Counted from the stretch's first letter, positions 6,864 to 16,039 are shown. The stretch: DNA of 39,437 nucleotides from Mammaliicoccus stepanovicii (GCF_002902525.1 NZ_PPQZ01000029.1:1-39437); one strand, 5' to 3'. Notes: generated by a model from the letters alone, not told the origin. Numbers and translations: made by a program.

Positions 6864-7729
6864 ATTATGTTTAATTCTCCATATTTATTTGAACCTGCTC
6901 CTATAACTGTTCCATCTTCTTTTAAACCTAAAGTGTATGTTGGTCCAGCACTTATTTCTACTATATTGGTCCAGTTTTCTATATTACATTGTCCAAATTG
7001 GTTGGATCCTTTCGCTAATACTGTACCGTCTTTATTCAAAGCAACAGAATGATAACTTCCAGCTGATACTGAGTGAACATTCCTCCATTCAGTTACCTCA
7101 CATTGTTGATATTTATTACTACCTGTCGCGGCAACTGTACCATCTATTTTAACGCCTAATGAGTGGAGATACCCACATGATATGTCCTTTATATCATTCC
7201 ATTCACGAATATCTATCTGTCCCTTCATATTATTGCCAGTTCCTATTATAGTACCTTTATTCGTTAAACCTAATGAGTGCCAATCACCTGCTGCTACTTT
7301 AACTATATCTTCCCAGCACGACACTTCACACTGTTTCTCCGTATTCCTACCTACCGCAACTACTTGGCCACTTCTTCTTAATCCTAATGAATGTGACCAA
7401 CCTGTCGTAATTTGTCTTATGTCATACCAATCCGTTACGTTTGCTTGTCCGCGCTGATTATTACCTACAGCGATTACTGTTCCATCTTCTTTAAGACCGA
7501 TTGTATGTGTATGTCCTGTATTCAATGCAACATGTACATTAGCAGCAGATATACCAATTATATTCCGCCAGTCATGTACTTCACATTGTCCATTGGTGTT
7601 ATTTCCAAAAGCCGTTACAGTACCATCCGTATTTAGAAATACTGAATGTCTTGATCCAGATGAAATTCTATTTAATAAATCCAAATTATCAGCCCATTCT
7701 TTATATAGAGTCAAATAAATTTCGTACAC
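6848..7729 (-). CDS. RCC1-repeat (beta-propeller) protein
   Basis: 293 residues, almost wholly seven tandem RCC1-like repeats of about 39 residues. Each follows the pattern xSG..HSLGLxxDGTVxAxGxNxxGQCxVxxWxxI, which would fold as a seven-bladed propeller. A short helical N-terminus (YLTLYKEWADNLDLLNRI) precedes them. No signal peptide or anchor is seen, so it is probably cytoplasmic. Bacterial RCC1-like proteins mostly have no known partner. The start is uncertain: GTG at 7729 has only GAGAG upstream, but TATAAT (minus, 7745-7750) lies just above, and the frame stays open for about 15 further codons without a usual start. A truncated 5' end is possible. It sits behind the DHFR-like gene. Confidence 0.78.
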   Translation of the reverse strand: MYEIYLTLYKEWADNLDLLNRISSGSRHSVFLNTDGTVTAFGNNTNGQCEVHDWRNIIGISAANVHVALNTGHTHTIGLKEDGTVIAVGNNQRGQANVTDWYDIRQITTGWSHSLGLRRSGQVVAVGRNTEKQCEVSCWEDIVKVAAGDWHSLGLTNKGTIIGTGNNMKGQIDIREWNDIKDISCGYLHSLGVKIDGTVAATGSNKYQQCEVTEWRNVHSVSAGSYHSVALNKDGTVLAKGSNQFGQCNIENWTNIVEISAGPTYTLGLKEDGTVIGAGSNKYGELNIITPST

Positions 7730-7782
7730 AATTGCTCTCGATTTATTATATTGAGTTTCAATACATGATTGTAAAGGTTATA

Positions 7783-8301
7783 CTATTTCGCATATATGAC
7801 TTGAACAAATTGATTATAAACTTGTGTATCTATTAGTTTTAATTGTTTATGATATGTACCTGGCACTATTAAAGGTATGCCAGTCCCTAATATGTGTGGA
7901 GAAATAGTAATGATATATTTATCAATTAAATTTTGTTTCATAAAGTGTGTAACGATTTCTCCTCCACCAACAATCCAAATATCCCCTGTCGAATGACGTT
8001 TTAAACTTATTATGAATTCATCTATATCATCATTTACAAACGTAACATGGTCATCATGTTTAATATTATGATTTCTAGTGAAGACATAACTATTTTTATC
8101 AGTATATGGATATGCATCCATATTATCTTCGAACCATTTATATGTTCTATTGCCCATTACGACTGTTTCTATAGTCTTATAAAACTCACTATAACCATTG
8201 TCTCCTTCACCAACCACCTCTTCTAGCCATTGAACACCATGATTATCTGTCGCAATATATCCATCTATACTCATAGCTAAGTAAGCAACTATTTCCCCCA
8301 T
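7783..8301 (-). CDS. Dihydrofolate reductase-family / RibD C-terminal-domain protein
   Basis: 172 residues. The N-terminus IVAYLAMSIDGYIATDNHGVQWL is the DHFR/RibD-C opening strand and substrate loop. VVMGNRTYKWF and DIWIVGGGEIVTHFM are the two NADPH-binding segments, the second with the GGG turn. Stand-alone members such as B. subtilis YyaP/YwjB are oxidoreductases of unknown substrate; this is unlikely to be the essential FolA, which has a different N-terminus. ATG start with AAGGAGG upstream. It is followed by the RCC1 gene and preceded, after 44 bases, by the metallophosphoesterase gene, perhaps as one transcript. Confidence 0.82.
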   Translation of the reverse strand: MGEIVAYLAMSIDGYIATDNHGVQWLEEVVGEGDNGYSEFYKTIETVVMGNRTYKWFEDNMDAYPYTDKNSYVFTRNHNIKHDDHVTFVNDDIDEFIISLKRHSTGDIWIVGGGEIVTHFMKQNLIDKYIITISPHILGTGIPLIVPGTYHKQLKLIDTQVYNQFVQVIYAK

Positions 8302-8345
8302 AGTTTTCCTCCTTCAAATTTCTAATTAATTGAAATGACACTTAT

Positions 8346-9215
8346 TTACTCAAGCTGCTTATTTCGGAATTTATTCATTAAAGTTAGCATAGTTTCATCT
8401 GAAAGCCACGCTTTTAAATCGTGAACATAGTTATATTTCTTATTTACCTTATCTATACCTTCTACATCGTGAGTATGATGAATATGATTTAGTACTGTAT
8501 CTTCATAAAGTTCATAATATGATAAATCATTTCGTCTTGCTTCAATTAAATCTTGTTTATGGTTATGTATTAAATTTCTAAATTCTATAGACCATTTCCC
8601 ACACTCTTCAACCTTTAAGATACTATAGCTTGAGTCTTTATTTTGGGTTGTAGAAACAGCACCAGGATTGATTACAACTCTTTCATCACCCATTCCTACT
8701 CTTCTCATGACTGGTTGATGTATGTGTCCATATATCGCAATTTGCGCATCTGTATATTCAAACAGTTTAGCAAAATTTTCAGCTGGACTTTGCACAATTA
8801 AATCCCCACCACCAAAATTTTCAGGAAGATTATGAGATAAATGAAACTTCACACCATATATTTCTCTTTCAACAGTCATTGGTATATTAAACATAAATTT
8901 CAATTCTTCTTCTGTTAAATCCTTCATAACATAATGTACAAGTTTGAATATAAATACTTCTTCCGGATCACCATAGTTAATTGTTTCATACTCTTCAATT
9001 ACACTTGTTAAACAACCGTCCCAATTTCCTTTAACAAATGTAGTAGTATTAGATTCTAAGAGCAGATGAAGCAACTCGCTTCTTCCTGGGCCAGGCATAA
9101 ATAAATCTCCTAAAAACCAGAATTCATCAACACCATTTTGTTTTGCATCTTGAATCACTTCTCTAGCTGCAGTTGCATTACCATGAATATCTGATATTAA
9201 ACCAATTTTCTTCAA
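8346..9215 (-). CDS. Calcineurin-like metallophosphoesterase (YfcE/MJ0936-like)
   Basis: 289 residues. All dimetal-site motifs are present in order: SDIHGN (Asp9, His11), FLGDLFMPGPG, GNWDG, LSHN and YGHIHQPV, followed by NPGAVS. The C-terminal 90 residues are helical and polar, an extension beyond the minimal YfcE fold, and may set substrate specificity. Soluble phosphodiesterase or phosphatase; the substrate could be a phosphodiester, nucleotide or protein and is not predicted. TTG start at 9215 with AAAGGGTGA nine bases upstream. It lies 25 bases after the GNAT gene, so it is probably cotranscribed. Confidence 0.85.
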   Translation of the reverse strand: MKKIGLISDIHGNATAAREVIQDAKQNGVDEFWFLGDLFMPGPGRSELLHLLLESNTTTFVKGNWDGCLTSVIEEYETINYGDPEEVFIFKLVHYVMKDLTEEELKFMFNIPMTVEREIYGVKFHLSHNLPENFGGGDLIVQSPAENFAKLFEYTDAQIAIYGHIHQPVMRRVGMGDERVVINPGAVSTTQNKDSSYSILKVEECGKWSIEFRNLIHNHKQDLIEARRNDLSYYELYEDTVLNHIHHTHDVEGIDKVNKKYNYVHDLKAWLSDETMLTLMNKFRNKQLE

Positions 9216-9240
9216 TTCCAGTCACCCTTTGCATGCATTT

Positions 9241-9687
9241 TTATTTACGCCATTCATATTGTATAGCAGTTAAATTCTCTTCATTTTCAAGTTGTATACC
9301 TACTTTTTTAAAACCATTTTTTTCATAAAAAGTTTTAGCATATTCATTTTTATCAAAAGTATATAATTGTAACTTACCATTCGAGTAATTTTTTGCCCGA
9401 TTTAATAATTGTTTCCCAATTCCTATGCCTTGGTAATCAACATGAATATATAATTGACTAATTTCCACCTCATTATAAGCAATCATGCCTATGACCTGAT
9501 TATCCAATAATGCTAAATCAATATCATAATGATCTGGTAGTATATGACTTAAGTAGTATTTATGACTATGTATATGATGTCGTTCGTTTTGATTAATTGC
9601 CTGTTCCTTACTATCACGCCACATTCTCACTGTTTGATCTGCAAACACTTCTTCATATTTTATGATTTTAATTTGCCCATTGTTCAT
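9241..9687 (-). CDS. GNAT-family N-acetyltransferase
   Basis: 148 residues, one GNAT domain. Motif A is plain as YQGIGIGKQLLNRAKNY (acetyl-CoA pyrophosphate loop Q-G-x-G-x-G), followed by LYTFDKNEYAKTFYEKNGFKKVG, the motif B region with the frequent Tyr that can act as general acid. ATG start with TTTGGAGG upstream. First in a probable four-gene minus-strand run with metallophosphoesterase, DHFR-like and RCC1 genes. The acceptor is unknown, and it shows no close resemblance to the other two GNAT proteins in the window. Confidence 0.84.
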   Translation of the reverse strand: MNNGQIKIIKYEEVFADQTVRMWRDSKEQAINQNERHHIHSHKYYLSHILPDHYDIDLALLDNQVIGMIAYNEVEISQLYIHVDYQGIGIGKQLLNRAKNYSNGKLQLYTFDKNEYAKTFYEKNGFKKVGIQLENEENLTAIQYEWRK

Positions 9688-9850
9688 GATAAACCTCCAA
9701 ATGTAAACAAGATATTGAAACTCAGCAATATGATATTATTAATACTTACAATATACATTTTACACATTTACATTCATACTTACTACTTACATTATGAAAT
9801 AATATGGTACAAACCCAATGATGAATTCATAGACAATCTATATATAAACA

Positions 9851-9886
9851 CAAAAAAGCACCTCTCGAATAAATTCGAGAAGTGCT
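9851..9886 (-). terminator. Terminator of rplM-rpsI
   Basis: Stem AGCACCTCTCGAA / TTCGAGAAGTGCT (9857-9886) followed on the minus strand by six T residues. It lies 24 bases past the rpsI stop. Confidence 0.88.
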
Positions 9887-9909
9887 GTAAACGTTGATAT
9901 AAACAAATA

Positions 9910-10302
9910 TTAACGTTTTGAGAATTGTGGTGAACGACGAGCGCCTTTAAGACCTGGCTTCTTACGTTCTTTCATACGTGGGTCACGAGTAAGTAATCCA
10001 GCGCGTTTTAATGAACCGCGGTATTCTGGATCTGCTTCTAACAATGCACGTGCAATTCCGTGACGGATAGCTTGTGCTTGTCCTGTGAAACCTCCACCTT
10101 TAACGTTTACTAAAACATCATAGTTTCCTTTAGTTTCAGTTACATCAAATGGTTGGTTTAAATCTAAAATTAATGATTCAAATGGTAAGTAGTCACGTAC
10201 GTCACGTTTGTTAATTGTAACGTTACCTTCACCAGGTACTAAACGTACACGTGCTACTGAATTCTTACGACGGCCTGTGCCTTTATATTCAACTTGTGCC
10301 AA
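9910..10302 (-). CDS. rpsI: 30S ribosomal protein S9
   Basis: 130 residues, full length. It opens with [17 protein letters not shown] and contains [21 protein letters not shown]; the C-terminal tail SPQFSKR ends in the conserved Lys-Arg that reaches the P-site tRNA anticodon stem in the 30S subunit. TTG start at 10302, supported by AGAGGAGG nine bases before it. It follows rplM by 19 bases in the universally conserved rplM-rpsI pair, and transcription ends at the hairpin beyond it. Confidence 0.98.
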   Translation of the reverse strand: MAQVEYKGTGRRKNSVARVRLVPGEGNVTINKRDVRDYLPFESLILDLNQPFDVTETKGNYDVLVNVKGGGFTGQAQAIRHGIARALLEADPEYRGSLKRAGLLTRDPRMKERKKPGLKGARRSPQFSKR

Positions 10303-10321
10303 TGTAGTATCCTCCTCTTAA

Positions 10322-10759
10322 TTAACCACGTAACTCGTAGTTTTCAGGTTGTTGTGCAGCATGTGGATGCTCTGCACCAGCATATACGAATAATTTTTTA
10401 CCTTGTTTTTCACCAAGTTTGCTCTTAGGTAACATACCTTTAATAGAGTTTTCTAATAAGCGCATTGGATTTTTCTCTTTTAATTCACCAGCAGAGATTG
10501 ATTTAATTCCACCTGGGTGATTTGAGTGACGGTAATAAATTTTATCTTGTTCTTTGTTACCTGATAAGTAGATTTTGTCAGCGTTAATAATAACAACATA
10601 ATCTCCTGTATCAACATGTGGTGTATAAGTTACTTTATGTTTACCGCGTAAGATTGATGCGATTTCTGATGATAAACGACCTAACGTTTGTCCTTCAGCA
10701 TCAACAACGTACCATTTGCGATCGATGTTTGCTTCATTTGCCATAAATGTTTGACGCAT
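10322..10759 (-). CDS. rplM: 50S ribosomal protein L13
   Basis: 145 residues, the expected size. Conserved segments: [21 protein letters not shown] near the start, [19 protein letters not shown] and [12 protein letters not shown] in the middle. An early-assembling protein that binds 23S rRNA. ATG at 10759 with AGGAGG upstream. It is transcribed from its own strong promoter through a 170-nt leader (the L13 leader of Bacilli), through which L13 probably represses its own operon. truA upstream ends before that promoter, so read-through from the ecf genes may add to expression. Confidence 0.98.
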   Translation of the reverse strand: MRQTFMANEANIDRKWYVVDAEGQTLGRLSSEIASILRGKHKVTYTPHVDTGDYVVIINADKIYLSGNKEQDKIYYRHSNHPGGIKSISAGELKEKNPMRLLENSIKGMLPKSKLGEKQGKKLFVYAGAEHPHAAQQPENYELRG

Positions 10760-10927
10760 TGTAGTGTCCTCCTAATAGTTAAAAAAGTTCTTGTATAAGA
10801 TGCACATCTTTACCTGTACCAAAGAAAAAAATGTACATCTTAAAATTCGTTTCTGATTCCTGCTTCTATATCTTAAAACACAATAAGATTCCGGGGCTTA
10901 TCGTGGTGGTGATATAAAACAATACCG
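10760..10927 (-). ncRNA. L13 leader (autoregulatory 5' UTR of rplM-rpsI)
   Basis: About 168 nt lie between the promoter and the rplM start. The region contains a hairpin with AAGATG/CATCTT arms and purine-rich internal loops. Position and length fit the Bacilli L13 leader family, in which L13 represses its operon. I infer the match from context; I could not run a covariance model. Confidence 0.6.
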
Positions 10928-10933
10928 TTGTCT

Positions 10934-10962
10934 ATAATATAATTTATTTGCGATTTTGTCAA
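10934..10962 (-). promoter_or_regulatory. SigA promoter of rplM-rpsI
   Basis: Minus strand -35 TTGACA (10957-10962), exactly 17 nt, and -10 TATTAT (10934-10939). Near-consensus; transcription would start at about 10927. Confidence 0.85.
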
Positions 10963-10968
10963 TTGGTT

Positions 10969-11772
10969 TTAAACATTTTCTCTATTATTTTTCTTGTGAA
11001 TTTGAATAAGCTCACCAAACTCTTCTGTTAGTTCATTTTCATGTAAATATATTTTTTCTAAATACAGACCTTGTGCAGGAGCAGTATGTGGTACTTTCTT
11101 TCTATCACGCTCTTCAAGCAATGTATGAATTTCGTCGCCACTTCTTTTTCCTTCACCAACAAGTATTAAATATGCAACCATGACTCTTACCATATTATAT
11201 AGAAATCCTGATCCTGTTACGACAAATTCAAAGCCGTCATTTGTTTCAATAACTTCACTTTGATAAATCGTTCGTACTTTATTTTGTACTTCAGTTTTTT
11301 GAGAACAAAAACTTGTAAAATCGTGTGTTCCTACAAAATGTTTAGCTGCTTCTTTCATAGGTTGTATTTTAACTGGTTTTCTTAATTGTACTTTAGTATC
11401 ATGCTCAAAGACATGTTTATTTTCGTCGATATATACTTTATATCTGTATTTTTTTCCAACACAATCATATCTACAATGGAATGTATCACTAATTTGCTCA
11501 ACACTTTGTACAGATATATCTTTAGGTAATGCAGAATTAAATGCATATAGCCACCTATCCGGGGCGATGTTTAAATGCGTATCAAAATGAAAGTATTGCT
11601 CTATAGCATGTACACCTTTATCTGTTCTGCTTGATGGATGTATTCTCACAAAGCTTTGATGCATTCTCTTTAATATTCTTTCAAATTCATATTGGACAGT
11701 TCGTTCATGATGTTGAATTTGAAATCCCATAAAATTTCCACCGTGATATGAAATTTTCACTAGCAATCTCAA
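10969..11772 (-). CDS. truA: tRNA pseudouridine(38-40) synthase TruA
   Basis: About 267 residues. Isomerises uridines 38-40 in the tRNA anticodon stem to pseudouridine. The catalytic Asp is in [10 protein letters not shown] (Asp51), where most TruA proteins have [22 protein letters not shown] and [15 protein letters not shown] are the other conserved blocks. TTG at 11772 is preferred: GAGG lies eight bases upstream and the N-terminus [15 protein letters not shown] matches the family; a GTG at 11781 would fall inside that GAGG. The ribosome-binding site overlaps the ecfT stop, so the genes are coupled. The ecfA1-ecfA2-ecfT-truA order is common in Bacillota. Confidence 0.95.
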   Translation of the reverse strand: MRLLVKISYHGGNFMGFQIQHHERTVQYEFERILKRMHQSFVRIHPSSRTDKGVHAIEQYFHFDTHLNIAPDRWLYAFNSALPKDISVQSVEQISDTFHCRYDCVGKKYRYKVYIDENKHVFEHDTKVQLRKPVKIQPMKEAAKHFVGTHDFTSFCSQKTEVQNKVRTIYQSEVIETNDGFEFVVTGSGFLYNMVRVMVAYLILVGEGKRSGDEIHTLLEERDRKKVPHTAPAQGLYLEKIYLHENELTEEFGELIQIHKKNNRENV

Positions 11773-11782
11773 AGTGTGCACC

Positions 11783-12580
11783 TCAATTTCTTAAAATAAA
11801 TATAACAACAGCTAAAAGTATAATCGTCATGATCGCCAATGTATCTTTCAAATGCCATTGTAATTTACGATAATTTGTTCTTACATTCGAAGCATTATAC
11901 CCTCTTGCTTCCATTGCTATCGCAAGTTCATCTGCTCTTTTAAAAGCTGAAATAAACATGGGTATCAGTAACGGTATTATTGCTTTAAATCTATTAAATA
12001 CACTCCCAGCATTTACATCTGAACCTCTAGATGTTTGTGCCTTGATAATTCTATCCAACTCATCCATTAATGTTGGTATAAACCTTAATGATATTGACAT
12101 CATCATTGCGAGTTCATGAACTGGGAATTTTAATTTCTTTAGCGGTCTTAACACGGACTCTATTGCATCAGTTAAACTGATTGGGCTCGTTGTCAATGTC
12201 ATGATTGTTGAAATCATAACGAGTAATACAAGTCTTAACACAATAAAAGCACCTTGAACGACACCATTTTTATCAATGGTAAATAGCTTTAAATCTATCA
12301 ACACACCTCCACCTTTAGTAACGATAAGGTGCATGCCAAATGTGAAAATAAACAACAACATGACCGGTGTTAAACCCTTTATTAAAAACCAAAATTTTAT
12401 ATTTGCTAAATACATAACAGTCAAGACGAATATAATCATAAACCCATAAGAAAGCCACGTATTACAAAAGAATACCAATATCATAAATAATAAAACATAA
12501 ATCATCTTCATTCTAGGGTCTAAATTGTGAATAATCGTATTGTCAGGTAAATAACGTCCAATTATCATTTTATCAGACAT
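11783..12580 (-). CDS. ecfT: ECF transporter transmembrane protein EcfT
   Basis: 265 residues, with about five or six membrane segments (at about 28-60, 68-88, 108-130 and 245-263, among others). The shared membrane component of energy-coupling factor transporters. It links the two ATPases to exchangeable vitamin- or metal-binding S components encoded elsewhere. The two coupling motifs of the long cytoplasmic helices are SRG (AQTSRGSDV; usually ARG) and ARG (AMEARGYNA). ATG start with AGGTGA upstream, overlapping the end of ecfA2 by 8 bases. Confidence 0.95.
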   Translation of the reverse strand: MSDKMIIGRYLPDNTIIHNLDPRMKMIYVLLFMILVFFCNTWLSYGFMIIFVLTVMYLANIKFWFLIKGLTPVMLLFIFTFGMHLIVTKGGGVLIDLKLFTIDKNGVVQGAFIVLRLVLLVMISTIMTLTTSPISLTDAIESVLRPLKKLKFPVHELAMMMSISLRFIPTLMDELDRIIKAQTSRGSDVNAGSVFNRFKAIIPLLIPMFISAFKRADELAIAMEARGYNASNVRTNYRKLQWHLKDTLAIMTIILLAVVIFILRN

Positions 12581-13436
12581 GAGTTTTCACCTGGCTTTCA
12601 TACATCTCTTTGAACATTTCTTCAGAAGTAGCGATTTGGTTAAATTTAATACCTTTTTTATGCTCAACTGCACGTTGTAATCGAATTATCTGTGGTACTT
12701 CTAAATGTGTCGATTTAATTAATGGTGCATTTGTAAAAATATTAACTGGTGTGTCTTCAGCGACAATTTTTCCAGATTGTATGACTTTAACTTCATCTGC
12801 ATATTTAAGAACTATATCCATTTGATGTGATATTAATATAACGGTTATACCCATCGTTTTATGAATTTTATCAAATAGATCCATCATGACTTTTTGTCCG
12901 TTAGGATCTAAGCCCACAGTTGGCTCGTCTAAGACAAGTACATCTGGTTCCATAGCTAATACACCTGCAATCGCAATTCGTCGCTGTTGTCCTCCTGAGA
13001 GCTCAAATGGAGACCTCTTTAGGATACTTTCATCTAAACCTAATAATTCTATCATGTCCTTAGCTTTCTTCTTTGCTTCTTCTTTACCCATGCCATAATT
13101 AATAGGACCGAATGAAATGTCTTTTTCTACTGTATCTTCAAATAACTGGTGTTCTGCGAATTGAAATACAATGCCTACTTTTTTTCGGATAGGTGCTAAC
13201 TTTTTAGATTTAGTTTTTTTATTTACTTTAATATCACCAATAGACATATGTCCTTCTGTAGGTTTTAATAACGCATTTAAATGTTGAATAAGGGTTGATT
13301 TCCCCGATCCAGTCTGACCAACAATGGCATAAAACTTTTGTTCATAAAAGGTAGTCGTTATATCATGCAACGCTCTAAATTGAAATGGTGTCTTCAAACT
13401 ATAATCATAACTAACATGCTCAAATTGTATATTCAT
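12573..13436 (-). CDS. ecfA2: ECF transporter ATPase EcfA2
   Basis: 287 residues, ABC ATPase of the CbiO type. Walker A GQTGSGKST (40-48), Q-loop FQFAEHQLF, signature LSGGQ (146-150), Walker B VLVLDEPT (166-173) and switch His in ILISHQMD. The C-terminal extension, with the segment NIFTNAPLIKSTHLEVP, is typical of EcfA2 and contributes to the A1-A2 interface. It hydrolyses ATP at the cytoplasmic face with EcfA1 and EcfT. Start overlaps the ecfA1 stop by four bases; end overlaps ecfT. Confidence 0.95.
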   Translation of the reverse strand: MNIQFEHVSYDYSLKTPFQFRALHDITTTFYEQKFYAIVGQTGSGKSTLIQHLNALLKPTEGHMSIGDIKVNKKTKSKKLAPIRKKVGIVFQFAEHQLFEDTVEKDISFGPINYGMGKEEAKKKAKDMIELLGLDESILKRSPFELSGGQQRRIAIAGVLAMEPDVLVLDEPTVGLDPNGQKVMMDLFDKIHKTMGITVILISHQMDIVLKYADEVKVIQSGKIVAEDTPVNIFTNAPLIKSTHLEVPQIIRLQRAVEHKKGIKFNQIATSEEMFKEMYESQVKTHV

Positions 13437-14245
13437 AGTCGATTCACCAACTCATCAAATGTCGTATATTCATATTTATTCAAGAGAAGTTTATTCATTC
13501 TAATCGAGAAAGGCAAATCTAATCCGATATTCGTTAAAGTTGCACCCTCTTTAAATATTTCTTCAGGCTTATCTTGCTTATAAACTTCACCTTGATTCAT
13601 CACAATAATTTCATCTGCCAATACTGCTTCGTCTAAATCATGCGTAATAGAAATAACTGTCAACTGGCGGTCAAGTTGTATCGATTTAATTAAAGACATA
13701 ATACTTTCTTTACCTTCAGGGTCTAACATTGCAGTAGCTTCGTCTAAAATAATAATATCTGGAGACATTGCCAATATACCTGCAATCGCGATTCGTTGCT
13801 TCTGACCACCTGATAATCGGCTAGGCTCAAATGTTTTCATGCTTTGCATATCAACTTCAACTAAAACTTGATCAACTATTTTATGCATTGTTTCATACTC
13901 AATGCTTTGGTTCTCCATACCAAATGCAATATCATATTCTACAGTCGATCCAATAAATTGATTATCTGGATTTTGAAAGACGATACCAACATGTTTTCTC
14001 ACTTCATCGATATTATTTTCTGAAACCATCATATTATCAACTACGATTTCACCTTCGAATTGTTCATGAATACCCATAATTAATTTAGCAATCGTTGATT
14101 TACCAGAACCATTATGACCAACTATAGATGTCCACTTTCCTCTTTTGATTTCAAAGGAAACATCATTCAATGCGTTAGGTGCATCTTCATCATATTTAAA
14201 TGTAATATTTGAGAATTTAATTATATTTTGTGGCACCAATTTCAA
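13433..14245 (-). CDS. ecfA1: ECF transporter ATPase EcfA1
   Basis: 270 residues. Walker A GHNGSGKST (43-51), Q-loop FQNPDNQF, signature LSGGQ (144-148), Walker B IIILDEAT (164-171) and switch His in ITHDLDEA. The FQNPDNQFIGSTVEYDIAFG block is diagnostic of EcfA1. First gene of the ecf operon, downstream of the rplQ terminator region. The start is somewhat open: TTG at 14245 sits close to AAGGATGA, and further TTG and GTG codons follow within nine bases. It works as a heterodimer with EcfA2 to energise vitamin uptake. Confidence 0.94.
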   Translation of the reverse strand: MKLVPQNIIKFSNITFKYDEDAPNALNDVSFEIKRGKWTSIVGHNGSGKSTIAKLIMGIHEQFEGEIVVDNMMVSENNIDEVRKHVGIVFQNPDNQFIGSTVEYDIAFGMENQSIEYETMHKIVDQVLVEVDMQSMKTFEPSRLSGGQKQRIAIAGILAMSPDIIILDEATAMLDPEGKESIMSLIKSIQLDRQLTVISITHDLDEAVLADEIIVMNQGEVYKQDKPEEIFKEGATLTNIGLDLPFSIRMNKLLLNKYEYTTFDELVNRL

Positions 14246-14349
14246 TCATCCTTAAAAGTTCATTATCTATTTATTTTACAGCATATACATAAATTTGTAA
14301 TCATTAATTCATTATGCTTAAACAGTTAACGATTAAATTTAAAAATCCC

Positions 14350-14373
14350 ATTATGAAAGTTTAACTTCATAAT
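14350..14373. other. Short hairpin upstream of ecfA1
   Basis: ATTATGAA (14350-14357) / TTCATAAT (14366-14373), an 8-bp perfect stem in the untranslated region before ecfA1. There is no T tract. Its role is unknown. Confidence 0.4.
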
Positions 14374-14404
14374 AGAATTCAGAAACAATATTGATTAAAT
14401 TAAA

Positions 14405-14505
14405 CAAATAAAAAAATCCGTATAAACGGATTTAAAATAAAAAAGCGCGCACTCCACCATTGACGAGTTCACGCGATAAGTCTTTCAATTGTGGTGGAGT
14501 ACTCT
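14405..14505 (-). ncRNA. Long hairpin/terminator region between rplQ and ecfA1, possible small RNA
   Basis: Arms ACTCCACCA (14451-14459) and TGGTGGAGT (14492-14500) enclose a 32-nt loop with a further TTGA/TCAA pair. On the minus strand the stem is followed by GCGCGC and a run of six T. The loop contains CGCGU, which could pair with the GCGCG tail. A second hairpin, AAATCCG/CGGATTT, with another T run lies at 14412-14432. Two successive terminators and a structured body suggest either a terminator pair or the 3' end of a small RNA starting within 14510-14590. Confidence 0.45.
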
Positions 14506-14589
14506 GAGCTAGACAATATCTATGTGTGGTAAACATTATCATTGCACTCATTTGCTTTGTGTGTGTGTTAAATAAACTGTATTTATAAA

Positions 14590-14620
14590 GAATGATTGAA
14601 GTGACTTTCGCCACTCCAAT
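14590..14620 (-). terminator. Hairpin after rplQ with a GAAA tetraloop
   Basis: A 10-bp stem around GAAA: minus strand TTGGAGTGGC-GAAA-GTCACTTCAA (14596-14619). It lies 11 bases beyond the rplQ stop, with a modest T-rich tail. A terminator or RNA-stabilising 3' end of the ribosomal operon. Confidence 0.65.
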
Positions 14621-14630
14621 AAAGAATAAA

Positions 14631-14996
14631 TTATACTAATTCAATAATTACTGATTCTGCTCCGTCACCGCGACGTGGACCAACTTTCATAATACGAGTG
14701 TATCCACCTTGACGCTCTTCATAACGAGGCGCAACATCATTGAATAATTTTTGTAATGCTGTAATTGTTTTGTCATCTTCTAAGATTTTAACATCACGTA
14801 ATGTTTGTGCTGCTCTACGACGAGATGCTAAATCACCTTTTTTACCTAAAGTAATCAAGTTATCAACAACTTTACGTAATTCTTTAGCACGAGATTCTGT
14901 AGTCTCAATACGTTCAGAAACGATAAGTTGAGTAGCTAAGTCACGTAACATTGCTTTACGTTGATCAGAAGTACGACCTAATTTTCTGTAACCCAT
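14631..14996 (-). CDS. rplQ: 50S ribosomal protein L17
   Basis: 121 residues, full length. [24 protein letters not shown] at the start, [23 protein letters not shown] in the middle and [25 protein letters not shown] at the end are all diagnostic. Binds 23S rRNA near the exit tunnel. ATG with AAGGAGG upstream, 16 bases behind rpoA. Last gene of the S10-spc-alpha supercluster. Confidence 0.98.
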   Translation of the reverse strand: MGYRKLGRTSDQRKAMLRDLATQLIVSERIETTESRAKELRKVVDNLITLGKKGDLASRRRAAQTLRDVKILEDDKTITALQKLFNDVAPRYEERQGGYTRIMKVGPRRGDGAESVIIELV

Positions 14997-15012
14997 GAAT
15001 TAACCTCCTTTT

Positions 15013-15957
15013 TTAGTCTTCTTTTCTTAAACCAAGACCAAGATCTTCTAATTTATATTTAACTTCTTCAAGAGACTTACGACCTAAGTTTCTAACTTTC
15101 ATCATATCTGCCTCAGATTTATCTGCTAATTCTTGTACAGAATTAATACCTGCACGTTTTAAACAGTTGTAAGAACGTACTGACAAGTCTAATTCTTCAA
15201 TAGACATTTCAAGTACTTTTTCTTTTTGATCTTCTTCTTTTTCAATCATGATTTCAGCATTTTGAGCTTCATCAGTTAAATTAACAAAGATATTTAAGTG
15301 TTCAGTCATGATTTTAGCACCTAAAGAAACTGCTTCTTGAGGAGATAAAGATCCATCTGTCCAAACATCTAATGTTAATTTATCGTAGTCACTACTTTGC
15401 CCTACACGCGTATTTTCAACTGTATAGTTTACACGATTTACTGGAGAATAAAGAGAATCGATTGGAATTACACCAATTGGCAAATCACTTGTGTTATTTT
15501 GTTCAGCTAAAGCATATCCGCGACCTTTATTAGCAATTAAGCGTATTTTAAGGTGTCCACCTTTAGATACTGTTGCAATCTTTAACTCAGGGTTTAAGAT
15601 TTCAACATCGCTATCATGCATGATATCTTTCGCAGTAACTTCGCCTTCATCTTTAATATCAATTTCTAGTGTTTTATCTTCTTCGGAGTATATTTTAAGT
15701 GCTAATTTCTTGATGTTCATAATGATAGTTGTAACATCTTCAACTACATTTTCAACTGCTGAGAACTCGTGAAGAACACCTTCGATTTCGATATTTTTAA
15801 CTGCCGCACCTGGTAATGAAGATAATAGGATACGACGTAAGGAGTTGCCTAGTGTTGTACCATAACCACGTTCTAACGGTTCAACAACGAACTTACCGAA
15901 TGTAGAATCATCACTAACTTCAATTGTTTCAATTCTAGGTTTTTCGATTTCAATCAT
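15013..15957 (-). CDS. rpoA: DNA-directed RNA polymerase alpha subunit
   Basis: 314 residues, the normal length. The N-terminal domain (1-230) includes [28 protein letters not shown] for dimerisation and polymerase assembly. An acidic linker ([14 protein letters not shown]) leads to the C-terminal domain (about 250-310), with [16 protein letters not shown] and [20 protein letters not shown], which contacts UP elements and activators. ATG start with AAGGAGG upstream. It sits between rpsK and rplQ as in most Bacillota; 82 bases separate it from rpsK, a gap in which I see no clear promoter. Confidence 0.98.
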   Translation of the reverse strand: MIEIEKPRIETIEVSDDSTFGKFVVEPLERGYGTTLGNSLRRILLSSLPGAAVKNIEIEGVLHEFSAVENVVEDVTTIIMNIKKLALKIYSEEDKTLEIDIKDEGEVTAKDIMHDSDVEILNPELKIATVSKGGHLKIRLIANKGRGYALAEQNNTSDLPIGVIPIDSLYSPVNRVNYTVENTRVGQSSDYDKLTLDVWTDGSLSPQEAVSLGAKIMTEHLNIFVNLTDEAQNAEIMIEKEEDQKEKVLEMSIEELDLSVRSYNCLKRAGINSVQELADKSEADMMKVRNLGRKSLEEVKYKLEDLGLGLRKED

Positions 15958-16039
15958 ATAAATATATCCTCCTTATAAACGTCGATTAAAGTTTATTAAT
16001 TTCTATCCAGTGACTCTTGAAAATAAGTACTAACAAAAA

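Noticed and set aside
6867-7836. Several plus-strand open frames opposite the RCC1 gene
   Set aside because: They mirror the repeats of the RCC1 gene on the other strand and have no ribosome-binding sites.
9562-9897. Plus-strand open frame of 111 codons
   Set aside because: Mostly antisense to the GNAT gene, then running through AT-rich sequence and the rpsI terminator. No ribosome-binding site or recognisable domain.
14432-14614. Open frame of 60 codons on the minus strand after rplQ
   Set aside because: It covers two hairpins with T runs, has no ribosome-binding site, and the amino-acid make-up is unlike a protein. Treated as non-coding.
14246-14630. T-box or vitamin riboswitch upstream of ecfA1
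   Set aside because: No T-box sequence (AGGGTGGNACCGCG) and no TPP, FMN or cobalamin consensus blocks that I can recognise.
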